Numbered from the stretch's first letter, positions 9,694 to 18,666 are shown. The stretch is 64,000 nt of DNA from GCA-003244245 sp963823755 (GCA_963823755.1 CAWGMP010000017.1:806001-870000); one strand, 5' to 3'. Numbers and translations: made by a program. The notes: a model not told the origin generated them from the sequence alone.

Positions 9694-10395
9694 ATGTTCA
9701 CCCAGGAACGCACTCCGATGGCGGAATTGATAGTAGGTGGCCCGATTCCGGCAAACAGTTACGACAACAGCATCGTGGCAGCATTGATCGATAATCGGCC
9801 GGTCATGCTTATCAATGCCCTCAATGGCGGGTATCTCAAACCGGATAATCTTACTTCGGATGATCATGAGGGAGGAGCTAAGACAGGAATAACTCTCGAC
9901 GATGCCACAAAAGGTGCACGTGGTCATCTTTGGTATATCACACCGGGTGGCTATTTCGGGCAAAGGCCGCTGTATTTCATTGAAAGCGCCGCCGGTGAGG
10001 CGCAAGACGATGCGGACGCCGAGGAGCCCCGTGGGGATGATGGCAAGCCGAAACCCAAACGTAAGCGCATTACCATTCACAGGGAAACGCCAACAGAGAG
10101 GGATGTACGCGTCGGGCTGGCCGATAAGATGGATACGGATTGGCGAGGGAGAAACGGCGTACCCGAGGACGCTCAGCTTTGGATTGTCACGGTAACGCCA
10201 TGGGGGGGTATAACTTTCGTGCCGGTAACTCATCCAGACACTATTCTTGGGTTCGAAGATCATAAATTCGAGGTTGGTCAACCCATCCGTCCCACCCCCA
10301 ACTGGGGCGGCGATTTCACCGGATCTGTCATTAACACGTACTATCCGAGACTGCCGAATGAATGGGGAGTCCCCTATCATCATGTATTCACGTAA
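9694..10395 (+). CDS. hypothetical protein of the toxin-like island
   Basis: A 233-residue cytoplasmic-looking protein with no signal peptide. The N-terminus (AELIVGGPIPANSYDNSIVA) and repeated aromatic beta-strands (HLWYITPGGYFGQRPLYFI, QLWIVTVTPWGGITFVPV) suggest a beta-trefoil-like or other all-beta fold. Between them lies a charged linker (DDADAEEPRGDDGKPKPKRK). I cannot name a family. ATG 9694 is chosen because AAGGGAG precedes it; an earlier in-frame start at 9640 lacks a ribosome site. It lies between the lectin/propeller protein and the pore-former-like protein and may contribute a binding subunit; that is inference. Confidence 0.6.
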   Translation: MFTQERTPMAELIVGGPIPANSYDNSIVAALIDNRPVMLINALNGGYLKPDNLTSDDHEGGAKTGITLDDATKGARGHLWYITPGGYFGQRPLYFIESAAGEAQDDADAEEPRGDDGKPKPKRKRITIHRETPTERDVRVGLADKMDTDWRGRNGVPEDAQLWIVTVTPWGGITFVPVTHPDTILGFEDHKFEVGQPIRPTPNWGGDFTGSVINTYYPRLPNEWGVPYHHVFT

Positions 10396-10515
10396 CCACG
10401 TTGGATCACTACCTGAACTACGAGTGAGTCCGTCGCGATCGGATAAGTCTGAAGATGATAGGTCTACAATCTCGGTAGTTTTTACCTATTTTATCATGAT
10501 GGGAGCTCAAGGACG

Positions 10516-11616
10516 ATGCCTGCAAGTGCATATACTCTGGGACGAACTAAACGTCACCCGTTAACGAAGCGGAATCTAAAGGAACTCGGCATCGCTCAGT
10601 CTCTTCAGTCCATTCTGGGCCATCCAAAACTGGTTTACAAAGACAAGAACGGTAAGGTACATAAGCCCATCGGGTTTTCGATAAATAAGTCTAGCTTTGG
10701 CGACTTTAGTGGGACGGCCTTCGATTTAGGGTGGATCACCTATATGCATCTCGGGGAACCGCTGATCGAGGAACGGAGCAACAACATCGCGCAGCCACCT
10801 CCCGACACATTTTCTTCCCGCGTTTACGTAAATCGGGATTCAAAGTCTAAGAGATCATTTCAGGATAGTGTCAATTTCACCATTTCGAACACAGTTAACT
10901 GGACGCTTCTAGGGCAATCACAACTCACCTTCGGTGCAAGAACTAGCGTGGCTTTGCAGCTGCAGCTGCAGAGCCAGCTGCAGCTGCAGCTGCAGAACAG
11001 CATGCAGAGCAGGAATTCGAACAGCATGCAGAACAAGAATTCGAATACTAACACTTCAAAAAATAGTAAGGACTCGGTAGGGGCAGATGTAGCTATTACT
11101 AATGAGACGGGAGGAGCAAACACTAATGAGATGGGCGCAACAACCGCAATGACAAACACGGCAGGGTTCACAACTCAGGGAAGTGCTACTGGTACGGCGG
11201 ACTTGACTGCTCAGTTGATGCTCGGAATTACCGCTTCCGTTGGCGGATCTCTGACTACTACCTGGGTCTCCACATCACAAGTTTCTGGCGAAATTGAACC
11301 GAATTCTCGGGTGGAGACCATTGCCACACAGCGACGAACTCGAAAGCAATACTATTACGAAATTCCTGTCACGTTTTCTGGGTTTTTCGCGGTTAGCTAC
11401 GCTGAACCAGTAGACATTCTGTCACCCCCTCAGCCCGTTAACCCTAAATCGGCAAATGTTGTCGCCCGCGATATCGACGATATCCAGCTAGCCGGTGGTG
11501 GCAACTTCCGACTACAGGGATGGGCGGAAGTTGTTTCTGCCCTCGATGTGCACCATACAGTCTTTGGAAGCGAGAGCCTCCCTTACAGCGACCCAACCCT
11601 CTACAAAGGCCCGTAG
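10516..11616 (+). CDS. putative beta-pore-forming toxin (aerolysin/ETX-MTX2-like)
   Basis: A 366-residue protein without a signal peptide. From residue ~115 it shows the alternating Ser/Thr-hydrophobic strands typical of the aerolysin/epsilon-toxin/MTX2 pore module: SFQDSVNFTISNTVNWTLLG, then a long Ser/Thr/Gln/Asn-rich stretch, then GGSLTTTWVSTSQVSGEI and, further on, YYYEIPVTFSGFFAVSYAEP. The Gln-Leu repeat (residues ~155-175) and Asn/Ser-rich tail fall where the amphipathic membrane-inserting hairpin should be. ATG 10516 follows AAGGA. In this family such proteins oligomerise and form beta-barrels in target membranes. The call rests on strand pattern, not on a unique motif, so a fold-level comparison is needed. 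GC content is clearly lower than in the housekeeping genes. Confidence 0.55.
   Translation: MPASAYTLGRTKRHPLTKRNLKELGIAQSLQSILGHPKLVYKDKNGKVHKPIGFSINKSSFGDFSGTAFDLGWITYMHLGEPLIEERSNNIAQPPPDTFSSRVYVNRDSKSKRSFQDSVNFTISNTVNWTLLGQSQLTFGARTSVALQLQLQSQLQLQLQNSMQSRNSNSMQNKNSNTNTSKNSKDSVGADVAITNETGGANTNEMGATTAMTNTAGFTTQGSATGTADLTAQLMLGITASVGGSLTTTWVSTSQVSGEIEPNSRVETIATQRRTRKQYYYEIPVTFSGFFAVSYAEPVDILSPPQPVNPKSANVVARDIDDIQLAGGGNFRLQGWAEVVSALDVHHTVFGSESLPYSDPTLYKGP
10955..11046 (+). repeat. CAGCTG-rich microsatellite-like tract inside the pore-former gene
   Basis: Tandem CAGCTGCAG-type hexamers encode Gln-Leu repeats, followed by a duplicated segment built from AACAGCATGCAGA and AAGAATTCGAA (GGAATTCGAA in the first copy). 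The tract stays in frame and looks prone to length variation. Confidence 0.7.
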
Positions 11617-11726
11617 CTCCCTCTACAAGGCCCGTAGCTGCTTCCACAGGAAAACAACGATCTGCTACAAGAGGTAAGCTAAGCAGTCAGAGATCACGGC
11701 CAGCGCAATGATGAGGGATGAAAACC

Positions 11727-12215
11727 ATGGTATTTGACAACATTTTCAACTTCGCCAACCAAGGAGCAAAGATTTTCTCGGTGGCACCCCCGGAGGAAAC
11801 AGAGCCACAACCTCCTAACCTCGACTTCGAAGACACCGACGAAAACACCTACTACGATGACACCAGCAAAAGCCTTTTCAGTAGCGGCATCCACGGTGCT
11901 TCCTCAAGGGCGAAGGTTGTGCAAGAGCAGTCACCTGAAGCACGCAACATCCTCAATTTCATCGGCGCCTTCATCGGAACCACCCAAGGAGCAGCCAGCG
12001 AGCAGCGCAAGTACGCTAACAAGCCAGAATCGACATCTACGATGGCATCTGCGAACATGGCGAAATCGAGCGAAACCGTGAAGAACGATAGTGATCTACA
12101 AAAAGATGCCGATTTGAAGGCTCCCAAAAAGAATGATTTCACCGAACCCGCCGCCCCCAAAGCAGCCGAGGCACCCCAAGCAAAAACCGGTGACCTCAAA
12201 GCAAAAACCGACTAA
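11727..12215 (+). CDS. hypothetical charged Ala/Lys-rich protein ending the island
   Basis: A 162-residue protein. A short hydrophobic amphipathic N-terminus (FDNIFNFANQGAKIFSV) is followed by an acidic segment (EETEPQPPNLDFEDTDENTY), a small hydrophobic helix (ARNILNFIGAFIGTTQGAA) and a long Lys/Ala/Pro-rich disordered tail. I do not recognise it. ATG 11727 has AGGG at a usable distance; ATG 11718 is in frame, but the purine run is too close. It is the last gene of the low-GC island. A duplicated CTCTACAARGGCCCGTAG sequence separates it from the toxin-like gene. The N-terminal helices could bind membranes or a partner; this is speculation. Confidence 0.5.
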   Translation: MVFDNIFNFANQGAKIFSVAPPEETEPQPPNLDFEDTDENTYYDDTSKSLFSSGIHGASSRAKVVQEQSPEARNILNFIGAFIGTTQGAASEQRKYANKPESTSTMASANMAKSSETVKNDSDLQKDADLKAPKKNDFTEPAAPKAAEAPQAKTGDLKAKTD

Positions 12216-12276
12216 ACCTCGACCCACCGCGTAAAAGGGTCAGCCCGGACGCAGCCTGACCGCGTCCACTGCCGCC

Positions 12277-12376
12277 TAGACACTCGGGGTGATGGCTTGG
12301 TGGACCCACCAGGTTGCGTAGGTGGAGAACTTGTACCCCTTGGTGTAGTCAATTTCTTCACCGCGCGGATCAGGCC
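12277..12376 (-). pseudogene. principal sigma factor fragment, region 2
   Basis: Read on the minus strand this encodes GLIRAVKK, then in another frame DYTKGYKFSTYATWWVHQAI. This is the highly conserved region 2.3/2.4 (-10 recognition) of group 1 sigma-70 factors. One base is missing between KK and DY, and a TAG follows at 12277-12279. It is clearly a remnant. Confidence 0.85.
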
Positions 12377-12465
12377 CGGGTCAGGCGAGCTTGTGTGTCC
12401 TCGCCACCGATGTAGGCATCGAGCAGCGCCGAACGGTTGCTACAAGATCATCCGCAGTCACGCTG

Positions 12466-12658
12466 GCCACATTGTCCGAGCGAGAACCCGATGTGCCGCT
12501 GCACTTCGGACTCACCAGACGACCAACCACGCACACTCGATGAAATCGACCAAGTCTATGGAGTCACCCGCGAGCGCATCCCGCAGATCAAGTCCAAGAC
12601 GAGGGCCAAGCTACGCCACCCCTCCCCCTCCCAAGCCCTGCGCGACGAACTCGACTAA
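12466..12658 (+). pseudogene. principal sigma factor fragment, region 4
   Basis: On the plus strand TLSERE leads, after a frameshift, into QPRTLDEIDQVYGVTRERIP and then a KLRHPSPSQALRDELD end. This is region 4.1/4.2 and the natural C-terminus of HrdB/SigA-type sigma factors. Changes from the invariant consensus (RQIES to PQIKS) and the frameshift show decay. It lies 90 bp from, and opposite to, the region 2 fragment, so an inversion has split the gene and the middle has been lost. Confidence 0.85.
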
Positions 12659-13856
12659 CAAGGGACACCGGCCGAGAAATAGCTGGCGATTGGCCAGACA
12701 TGGCGCGTCGCTCGCAACCGATATAAAGGACCCACTGCCCACCGGCCGAAACCAGATACGAGACCATGCAGCCAACGCAGTAGCTGCCGTTGCCCACAGC
12801 GACCACCGCCGCCCGCCGGTCCGGTCCGCGCGAGCACGGCCGGCAGGCCGCGCGCAGCAAGCGGAGCCGGACCGGTGGGCAGGCGAGGAAACAACGCAAA
12901 CCAGCCACGCCAGCGCCGGCGCGACCGGCGCCTTGATCTCATAGAGCCAAATTCGGCAGCAACGCAGACCAGACGTGACCAGCCGACTGGACGCCACGTG
13001 ACAAGCGGTCTGGACCTCCTCGGCTGCATACTGATGACCAGCGGTGAGTGTGAACGATCGCGTAATTCCCCTAGCCGATCACCCGATTCCCCTTGGGGTC
13101 GACGTCCGTCGCGACTGCGGGTAACCGAGGGACGATGGCCGGACTCCGCATCGTCTGCGCGATCAACATTGACGGTCGCGGTGAGTCCGGCTGCCCGGCT
13201 TCTGCCGTGAGCGACCGTGTCGACACGGGATCGCAGCGAACGTCAGGGAGATGAGCGTCGTGTCCTGGTAGAACGGGTGCTAGCCACATGAGTCGAGGGC
13301 AAGGTGGCCGGAGGCCGCTGCGGCAGCACCTCTGTGTCCCGGTTTCTCGCAGCGCAGGCGCGCGAAGCGAGCCCTACCGACGTTGGTGAGCCGTGACCGT
13401 CGCCCCGTCGACGTTTCGTACCTCATCGCTCGGGGGACGCTCTTGAGCGGCAGGCGGGGGAATGTGCTGATCGCTGACAGCGGTGAGGTTGCGCTTGAAA
13501 ATGACGTACAGAAAGTTCTCACGGAGTGCAACGGCCGGGGTGTGATGTCGCTACCGATGGACCCGGGTCGCCTCGTCAACCCTGTGTGCCAGGCTCGTTC
13601 ATGACGTGAAGGTTCGATGTGGTCCCCGACTTCAACCGTCGAGCATCGCGGTGATCAGGGTGTTCATGTCCCGCGGCGCGTCACCGGCCTGGGTGGTCCA
13701 GCACCACCGTTGATCAGCCGTTGTTCTCCACTCTCTGGGCGGGCCCCCACCAGTCGGCCTGTGACCGCGGGTGACGTGACGGGATCTTGGGCTTTCGCAC
13801 ATGAGGTGCGGCGTAGTACTATTAGTGCGGGTATCACAACGTCATGTGGAGGTGAC
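12659..13856. other. gene-poor region, 1.2 kb
   Basis: No coding frame has support from motifs or a ribosome site. A possible short frame at 13383-13604 lacks both. The promoter of the ABM-family gene should lie in the last ~60 bp, where TACTATTAGT could serve as a -10 region. Confidence 0.45.
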
Positions 13857-14159
13857 ATGTTTGCACTGGTCGTGCGGTTCTATATCCGGGACGTCGAAGC
13901 CGTAAAGGGGTTCGACAATCTCGTAGAGGTGACCGCCGCGAAGATCCGGGAAAGTGAACCGGGTACGCTTATTTATGCGGTACATAAGGTGAAAGACGCT
14001 CCACTGTCCCGGATTTTCTATGAGCTCTATGAGAGCCGTGAGGCGTTCGATGTGCATGAGCGCCAGGAGCATACGAAGCGTTTTCTTGATGAACGTGATC
14101 GGTACCTCACGGGTGCGCGTGTTGAGTTTTTGGATCCCCCGACCGGTAAGGGTGTGTGA
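13857..14159 (+). CDS. ABM-like (antibiotic biosynthesis monooxygenase fold) protein
   Basis: A 100-residue ferredoxin-like alpha+beta protein (FALVVRFYIRDVEAVKGFDN, then ESEPGTLIYAVHKV, FYELYESREAFDVHERQEHT, and KRFLDERDRYL). These match the layout of the ABM/YgiN quinol-monooxygenase family: a strand, two helices, and the E-x-Y-E-x-x-x-A-F-x-x-H motif. Members are small dimeric oxygenases or sensors acting on quinone-like or haem-like compounds; the substrate here is unknown. The ATG at 13857 has an ideal GGAGG eight bases upstream. The next gene, an XRE regulator, starts 3 bp after the stop, so the two are almost certainly co-transcribed. Confidence 0.75.
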   Translation: MFALVVRFYIRDVEAVKGFDNLVEVTAAKIRESEPGTLIYAVHKVKDAPLSRIFYELYESREAFDVHERQEHTKRFLDERDRYLTGARVEFLDPPTGKGV

Positions 14160-14162
14160 CAG

Positions 14163-15371
14163 ATGCTGCCTCACGATGCGAAGGCTCTGGGGCGACGGGT
14201 TGCTTTCCATCGGGGCAAGCGGGGGCTCTCACAGAAAGAACTCGGCGCGCAGATCAATCGATCTGAGAGCTGGGTCAGTCAGGTTGAGCGCGGCGCTCGG
14301 CACATCGATCGCATGTCGGTGCTGGAGACCCTGGCCGAGGCGCTAGGAGTGCCTGTCGCCGATCTGGCAGCAGAGTCGAACGTGGTCGCTGCGGCGACCG
14401 AGCGGCCACGCGCGGCCACGTCGTTGAGCCTGGCCTTGTCGTCGAGTGATGCGTTGCAGGCGGTGTTGTCCGACGTCGCGCCGGTTGATGTTGATCGGCT
14501 CGGTAGTCAGGCGGCGCAAGCTTGGGAGTTCGCTCATGGTTCGCGTTACGAGGACTTGAGCCACCTGCTCGGTACCCTGATCCCTGAGTTGGAGTACGCG
14601 GTACGTAAGACGACGGGGGTTGACCGGCAGCGGGTGTGCGTGGCCAAAGCCAAGGCCTACCATGCTGCGGCTGGTGTGTTGTCGAAGATGGGCGAGACGC
14701 CAGCGGCATGGGTGGCTGTTGATCGCGCCATCACCGCGGCCGAAGACGCAGACGATCCGCTGCTCATGGCTGAGGGTGCGTTCCGTCTGGCGATCGTGTT
14801 CCACAGCGCGCGACGTTTCGACTTGGCCCAGCGCACGGCTGAGTCCGCCGCGAACGCGCTGGGCAGGCTCATCGATGCCGGCGAACCGGAGGCGGTCGCG
14901 CTACGCGGAGCGCTGTATCTCCAACTGGCCGTTGCTTTAGCTCGCACCAACGACGGGGAACAGGCGTATGCCTACCTTGGTCGGGCCCGGCAGGCAGCGG
15001 CTCAACTCGGAGCTGATCGAAACGATTACAACACCGAGTTCGGTCCGACCAACGTGATGCTTTATGAGGTCAACATCGCGGTTGAACTCGGCGACGCTGG
15101 GCACGCCCTTCGGGTCGCAGCCAAGGCTGACACGGCTCGGCTGTCTCCCGAGCGCCAGGCACGGTTGTTGATCGACGTGGCTCGGGCACACGCCCAGCGA
15201 CGCCAACCGCATCTGATGGTGTCCACCCTGCGCCAAGCCGAGCAGATCGCTCCAGAGCAGATCCACACCCACCCCGTCGTCCGCGAACTGGTCGAAGACG
15301 CCCTCCGGTCCGACCATGGTGACGCCCCTGACCTGCAAGAGTTCGCCAAGGATCTCGCGCTGATCAACTAA
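14163..15371 (+). CDS. XRE-family regulator with TPR-like C-terminal domain
   Basis: A 402-residue protein. Residues about 8-65 form a textbook Cro/C1 helix-turn-helix (GKRGLSQKELGAQINRSESW, then VSQVERGARHIDR). From residue ~120 onward Ala/Leu-rich helical hairpins (MGETPAAWVAVDRAITAAED, and AHAQRRQPHLMVSTLRQAEQ) look like TPR repeats. It starts 3 bp after the ABM-family gene and probably forms a two-gene operon with it. A role in sensing a product of, or a compound handled by, the ABM-like protein is inference. Family and fold are well supported. Confidence 0.85.
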   Translation: MLPHDAKALGRRVAFHRGKRGLSQKELGAQINRSESWVSQVERGARHIDRMSVLETLAEALGVPVADLAAESNVVAAATERPRAATSLSLALSSSDALQAVLSDVAPVDVDRLGSQAAQAWEFAHGSRYEDLSHLLGTLIPELEYAVRKTTGVDRQRVCVAKAKAYHAAAGVLSKMGETPAAWVAVDRAITAAEDADDPLLMAEGAFRLAIVFHSARRFDLAQRTAESAANALGRLIDAGEPEAVALRGALYLQLAVALARTNDGEQAYAYLGRARQAAAQLGADRNDYNTEFGPTNVMLYEVNIAVELGDAGHALRVAAKADTARLSPERQARLLIDVARAHAQRRQPHLMVSTLRQAEQIAPEQIHTHPVVRELVEDALRSDHGDAPDLQEFAKDLALIN

Positions 15372-15493
15372 CCAAGGCACGGAAACGTCCAGTCCGGCCT
15401 CGGGTAGACAAGGCCACAAGGCGTCCACTGTTCGGCCTGGAGACGGCCTATGAACCTGTTGATCAGGAAACCGCAGTTCAGAGGGGGCACTGG

Positions 15494-16927
15494 TTAGAAG
15501 CGGTAGTAGAGGAACGGGCTGAAGGTGCCGGTGGCGACCAGGAGCGCGGAGTAGGCCAGGCCAGCGGTCATCACACCGAGCCGTAGCACATTGGCAGGCC
15601 GGGTCCGCACCGATTCGAGATAGCGACCGCTGACCGGCTGGGCCGGTAGCAGGAATACCGCGGCCGCCAGCAACAGGATCGCCAGTCGTTGGTGGGTCAG
15701 CGAGGCGTCCACCACATCGGTGAGCCCATCGAGATCGGGCATCACCATGTGCCGCAGGAAGACCAGCGCGGTGCCCGGATCCGGTGATCGGAACAGCACC
15801 CAGCCGACCGTCACGATGAGCAGGGTCAGCGCCCGGCGCACCACCCGGCGCCCCGGTTCGGTTGCCGCGACCGCCCACCCGCGACGACGCTCGATCACCA
15901 GCACCGTACCGTGGTAAAGCCCCCAGAACAGGAAGGTCCAGTTCGCGCCGTGCCACAGCCCCACCAGCGCGAACACGATCCACAGGTTGCGATATGTGGT
16001 CCGGGCGCCGTTCCGGTTGCCCCCGAGCGGGATATACACATAGTCGCGGAACCAGCGCGACAGCGACATGTGCCATCGGCGCCAGAATTCGGTGATGCTC
16101 GCCGACGAGTACGGGCGCGCGAAGTTCTCCGGCAACGTGAACCCGAGCATTCGCCCGAGACCGATGGCCATGTCTGAGTATCCGGAGAAGTCGAAGTACA
16201 GCTGCAAGGTATAGGCGAGCGCCCCGAGCCAGGCGTTCGCGGTGGTCATCTGGTCAGCCGGGGTGGCGAAGCAGGCGTCCACCAGGGGTGCCAGGGAGTC
16301 CGCGATCACCACCTTCTTGGTCAACCCGAGGGCAAACCGTGGGAACCCCGCAGCGATGTCGTCCAACCGGTGGTGGCGGTGTTGCGCGAGCTGATCTGCG
16401 ATCTCCCGGTAACGCACGATCGGTCCCGCGACCAGCTGAGGGAACATCGCGATATACGCCACGAACGAGACCGTGTTTCGCAGCGCTCGACGTTCACCGC
16501 GGTAGACGTCCACCGCATAGGAGATGTGGTGGAACGTGTAGAAGGAGATCCCGATCGGCAGGGTGAGCGAGACGGTCGGCAGATCGAGCCCCGTGAACGA
16601 GGCCAACGCGGCGGCCTGCGAGCTGGCGAAACCGGCGTACTTCCAGACGAGCAGCACCGCGATGTCGAAGGAGACGACGCCGATCAGCATCCGGCGCCGC
16701 CGCCTCGGTTCGAGGTCCCAGTCGTCGGGCTCCAACACCGGACCCATCACGTAGTTGACGACCATGCAGGCCAGCAGCAACAACGTCGCCGGACCCGCGC
16801 CCACCGCGTAGAAGGCCAGGCTGGCGGCCGCCACGATGCCGTTGCGCCAGCTCCGGGGCGCGATCAGCACGGCCCCGAGCACGGCTGGCATGAAGTACCA
16901 CAAGAACATCGGGCTGGCGAAGGACAT
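15494..16927 (-). CDS. MBOAT family membrane O-acyltransferase (AlgI-like)
   Basis: A 477-residue integral membrane protein with about ten hydrophobic segments. It carries the MBOAT hallmarks: FARPYSSASITEFWRRWHMS with the following RDYVYIPLGGNR, and WHGANWTFLFWGLYHG with the invariant catalytic histidine. AlgI/DltB-type MBOATs move acyl groups, usually acetyl, across the membrane onto extracellular polysaccharides. They normally act with an AlgJ/PatB-like SGNH hydrolase partner; none is visible within several kilobases. The start at 16927 (MSFASPMFLWYFMPAV) gives the usual first membrane segment. It is convergent with the XRE gene upstream in the window. Confidence 0.9.
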   Translation of the reverse strand: MSFASPMFLWYFMPAVLGAVLIAPRSWRNGIVAAASLAFYAVGAGPATLLLLACMVVNYVMGPVLEPDDWDLEPRRRRRMLIGVVSFDIAVLLVWKYAGFASSQAAALASFTGLDLPTVSLTLPIGISFYTFHHISYAVDVYRGERRALRNTVSFVAYIAMFPQLVAGPIVRYREIADQLAQHRHHRLDDIAAGFPRFALGLTKKVVIADSLAPLVDACFATPADQMTTANAWLGALAYTLQLYFDFSGYSDMAIGLGRMLGFTLPENFARPYSSASITEFWRRWHMSLSRWFRDYVYIPLGGNRNGARTTYRNLWIVFALVGLWHGANWTFLFWGLYHGTVLVIERRRGWAVAATEPGRRVVRRALTLLIVTVGWVLFRSPDPGTALVFLRHMVMPDLDGLTDVVDASLTHQRLAILLLAAAVFLLPAQPVSGRYLESVRTRPANVLRLGVMTAGLAYSALLVATGTFSPFLYYRF

Positions 16928-17012
16928 GGCGGGCGCGCAGCCTAGCGAAGCCAGACCGGGCCCACTCCAGGTGGAGGGGCTCGATCAGGAGCATCCTGGG
17001 AAACGGCTGACG

Positions 17013-17456
17013 TCAGGTCAACAGCTCACGCAGCAGCGCAAGCCCCTCGTGAATCGTGCGGCGTTGCTCGCTGGTGGCATTGCCCAACGCGGTGGCCAGC
17101 CGGCCGAAGGGCCCGGCATCCATATCCTGAACGTACCGGTCCACTTTCTCCGTCACACGGATACGCGTGTACCGCCGGTCGGCCTCGTCCTGGACCCGCT
17201 GGACGAGCCCGCGTGCCTGCAGCCGGTCGACGATCCCCGAGACCGTGCTGTGGCCCGTATCCAGCTCGCGGGCGAGCTCGGTCACCGTGGCCGGACCGTT
17301 CATCACCAGGTGGGCCATGACGCTGACCTGCGGTCCGGTCAGCCCGCTGCGCGCGATGTCCGCTGCACTGGCGCAGAGCAGATCACGGCGCAGCGCTCGG
17401 ATGTGCGCCACGATCTCCTGCGCCTGGGTGCGGAGGTCGCGCTCGGTGACAGTCAT
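17013..17456 (-). CDS. MarR-family transcriptional regulator
   Basis: A 147-residue winged-helix protein. It shows the MarR signature: the helix-turn-helix (ATVTELARELDTGHSTVSGI with VDRLQARGLVQR) and the wing (EADRRYTRIRVTEK). The ATG at 17456 (MTVTERDLRTQAQE) starts the usual N-terminal dimerisation helix; the longer open frame upstream runs into the divergent P450 gene and is not needed. MarR proteins repress divergent or neighbouring genes and release DNA on binding a phenolic or other small ligand. The only divergent target is the P450 gene 73 bp away, and an imperfect palindrome lies between them. Confidence 0.9.
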   Translation of the reverse strand: MTVTERDLRTQAQEIVAHIRALRRDLLCASAADIARSGLTGPQVSVMAHLVMNGPATVTELARELDTGHSTVSGIVDRLQARGLVQRVQDEADRRYTRIRVTEKVDRYVQDMDAGPFGRLATALGNATSEQRRTIHEGLALLRELLT

Positions 17457-17483
17457 CAGGGCGTGAGTGTATTGCCCCCGATG

Positions 17484-17510
17484 GTATGTTGCACAAGACG
17501 CGTCGCATAC
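17484..17510. promoter_or_regulatory. candidate MarR operator
   Basis: The imperfect palindrome GTATGTTGC ... GTCGCATAC lies in the 73-bp gap between the divergent MarR and P450 genes. Arm sequence and position fit an autoregulatory operator; this is inferred from position only. Confidence 0.4.
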
Positions 17511-17529
17511 GACGGACTTTGGAGGCCAG

Positions 17530-18666
17530 GTGGCACGCACGGCGATCCAACGGGTGACCACCCCTGCCGGGGATCCAGCCTGGCTGGTCACGAACTACGA
17601 CGACGTGAAGGCCCTGCTGTCCGACCCCCGCCTGGGCCGCTCGCACGCAGAGCCGGAGCAGGCGGCCCGCGTCTCCCATTCAGCGATCTTCGGCGGGCCG
17701 ATGGGCCACCCCTCCACCGAGGCCGCCGACCGCACCCGGGCCCGCCGCTTGCTGGCGCCGGCGTTCTCCGCGCGGCGGATGGCGAACCTGCGGCCACGGG
17801 TGGTAGCGATCATCACGGACCTGCTCGACGCTGTGGCGGGCCAGACGCGGCCCGTCGACCTCCATGAGGCGGTGTCCTTCCCGCTCCCGGCGCTGGTCAT
17901 CTGCGAGCTCCTCGGGGTGCCCTACGCAGACCGGGAGGACTTCCGCCGCTGGTCCGACGACGCCGCACACATGACCGACGCCGCGCGCTCACAGGCCGGG
18001 CTCCTGCAACTGTGGCAGTACATGCGTGGGCTGGTGGCTCGTAAGCAGGCCGAGCCCGGCGACGACGTGATCTCCGATCTGGTCGCCGCCACCGCCACCG
18101 ACCCCGAGCTGACCGTCGACGGTATCGCGATGCTCAGCGCTGGACTGCTGTTCGCCGGTCACGAGACCACCGTGGCCGCGATCGACCGCGGAGTGACCCT
18201 GTTGCTCACCCACCCCGCGCAGGCCGAAGCACTGCGCCACGATCCGGCGCTCATCGAGCCGGCAGTCGAGGAGATCCTCCGCTCATGGCTGCCCATGCGC
18301 ACCTCAGGTGCCGAGCAGACCGTGGGGCTGCCCCGCTATGCCAACACCGATTTCGCCTTCGACGGCGTCGCCATCCGGACCGGTGAACTGGTCATGCTCG
18401 GGTTACGCGGGGCTAATCTCGATGAACGGCTGTTCCCTCAACCAGACCGGTTCGACGTCCACCGAGACCGCAACCCGCATCTGACCTTCGGCCACGGCCC
18501 GCGCTTCTGCGTCGGCGCCCCACTGGCGCGGATCGAGCTGCAATCGCTGTTCCCCGCCCTGTTGAACCGGTTCCCGACGCTGCGTCTGGCGGTTCCGGTC
18601 GAGTCACTGCGAGGACGCGACGAACTGCTCACCGGAGGCCTGGTGGAACTTCCCGTGACGTGGTGA
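17530..18666 (+). CDS. cytochrome P450
   Basis: A 378-residue soluble bacterial-type P450. It has the I-helix oxygen-activation motif LFAGHETT, the K-helix E-x-x-R within VEEILRSW, and the haem-ligand loop FGHGPRFCVGAPLAR with the cysteine thiolate. GTG 17530 follows GGAGG at the right distance and gives a product beginning ARTAIQRVTTPAGDPAWLV, as expected for the family; the earlier in-frame ATG lies in the intergenic region. It is divergent from a MarR regulator that probably controls it. No ferredoxin or reductase gene is adjacent. The substrate cannot be predicted. Confidence 0.9.
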   Translation: MARTAIQRVTTPAGDPAWLVTNYDDVKALLSDPRLGRSHAEPEQAARVSHSAIFGGPMGHPSTEAADRTRARRLLAPAFSARRMANLRPRVVAIITDLLDAVAGQTRPVDLHEAVSFPLPALVICELLGVPYADREDFRRWSDDAAHMTDAARSQAGLLQLWQYMRGLVARKQAEPGDDVISDLVAATATDPELTVDGIAMLSAGLLFAGHETTVAAIDRGVTLLLTHPAQAEALRHDPALIEPAVEEILRSWLPMRTSGAEQTVGLPRYANTDFAFDGVAIRTGELVMLGLRGANLDERLFPQPDRFDVHRDRNPHLTFGHGPRFCVGAPLARIELQSLFPALLNRFPTLRLAVPVESLRGRDELLTGGLVELPVTW

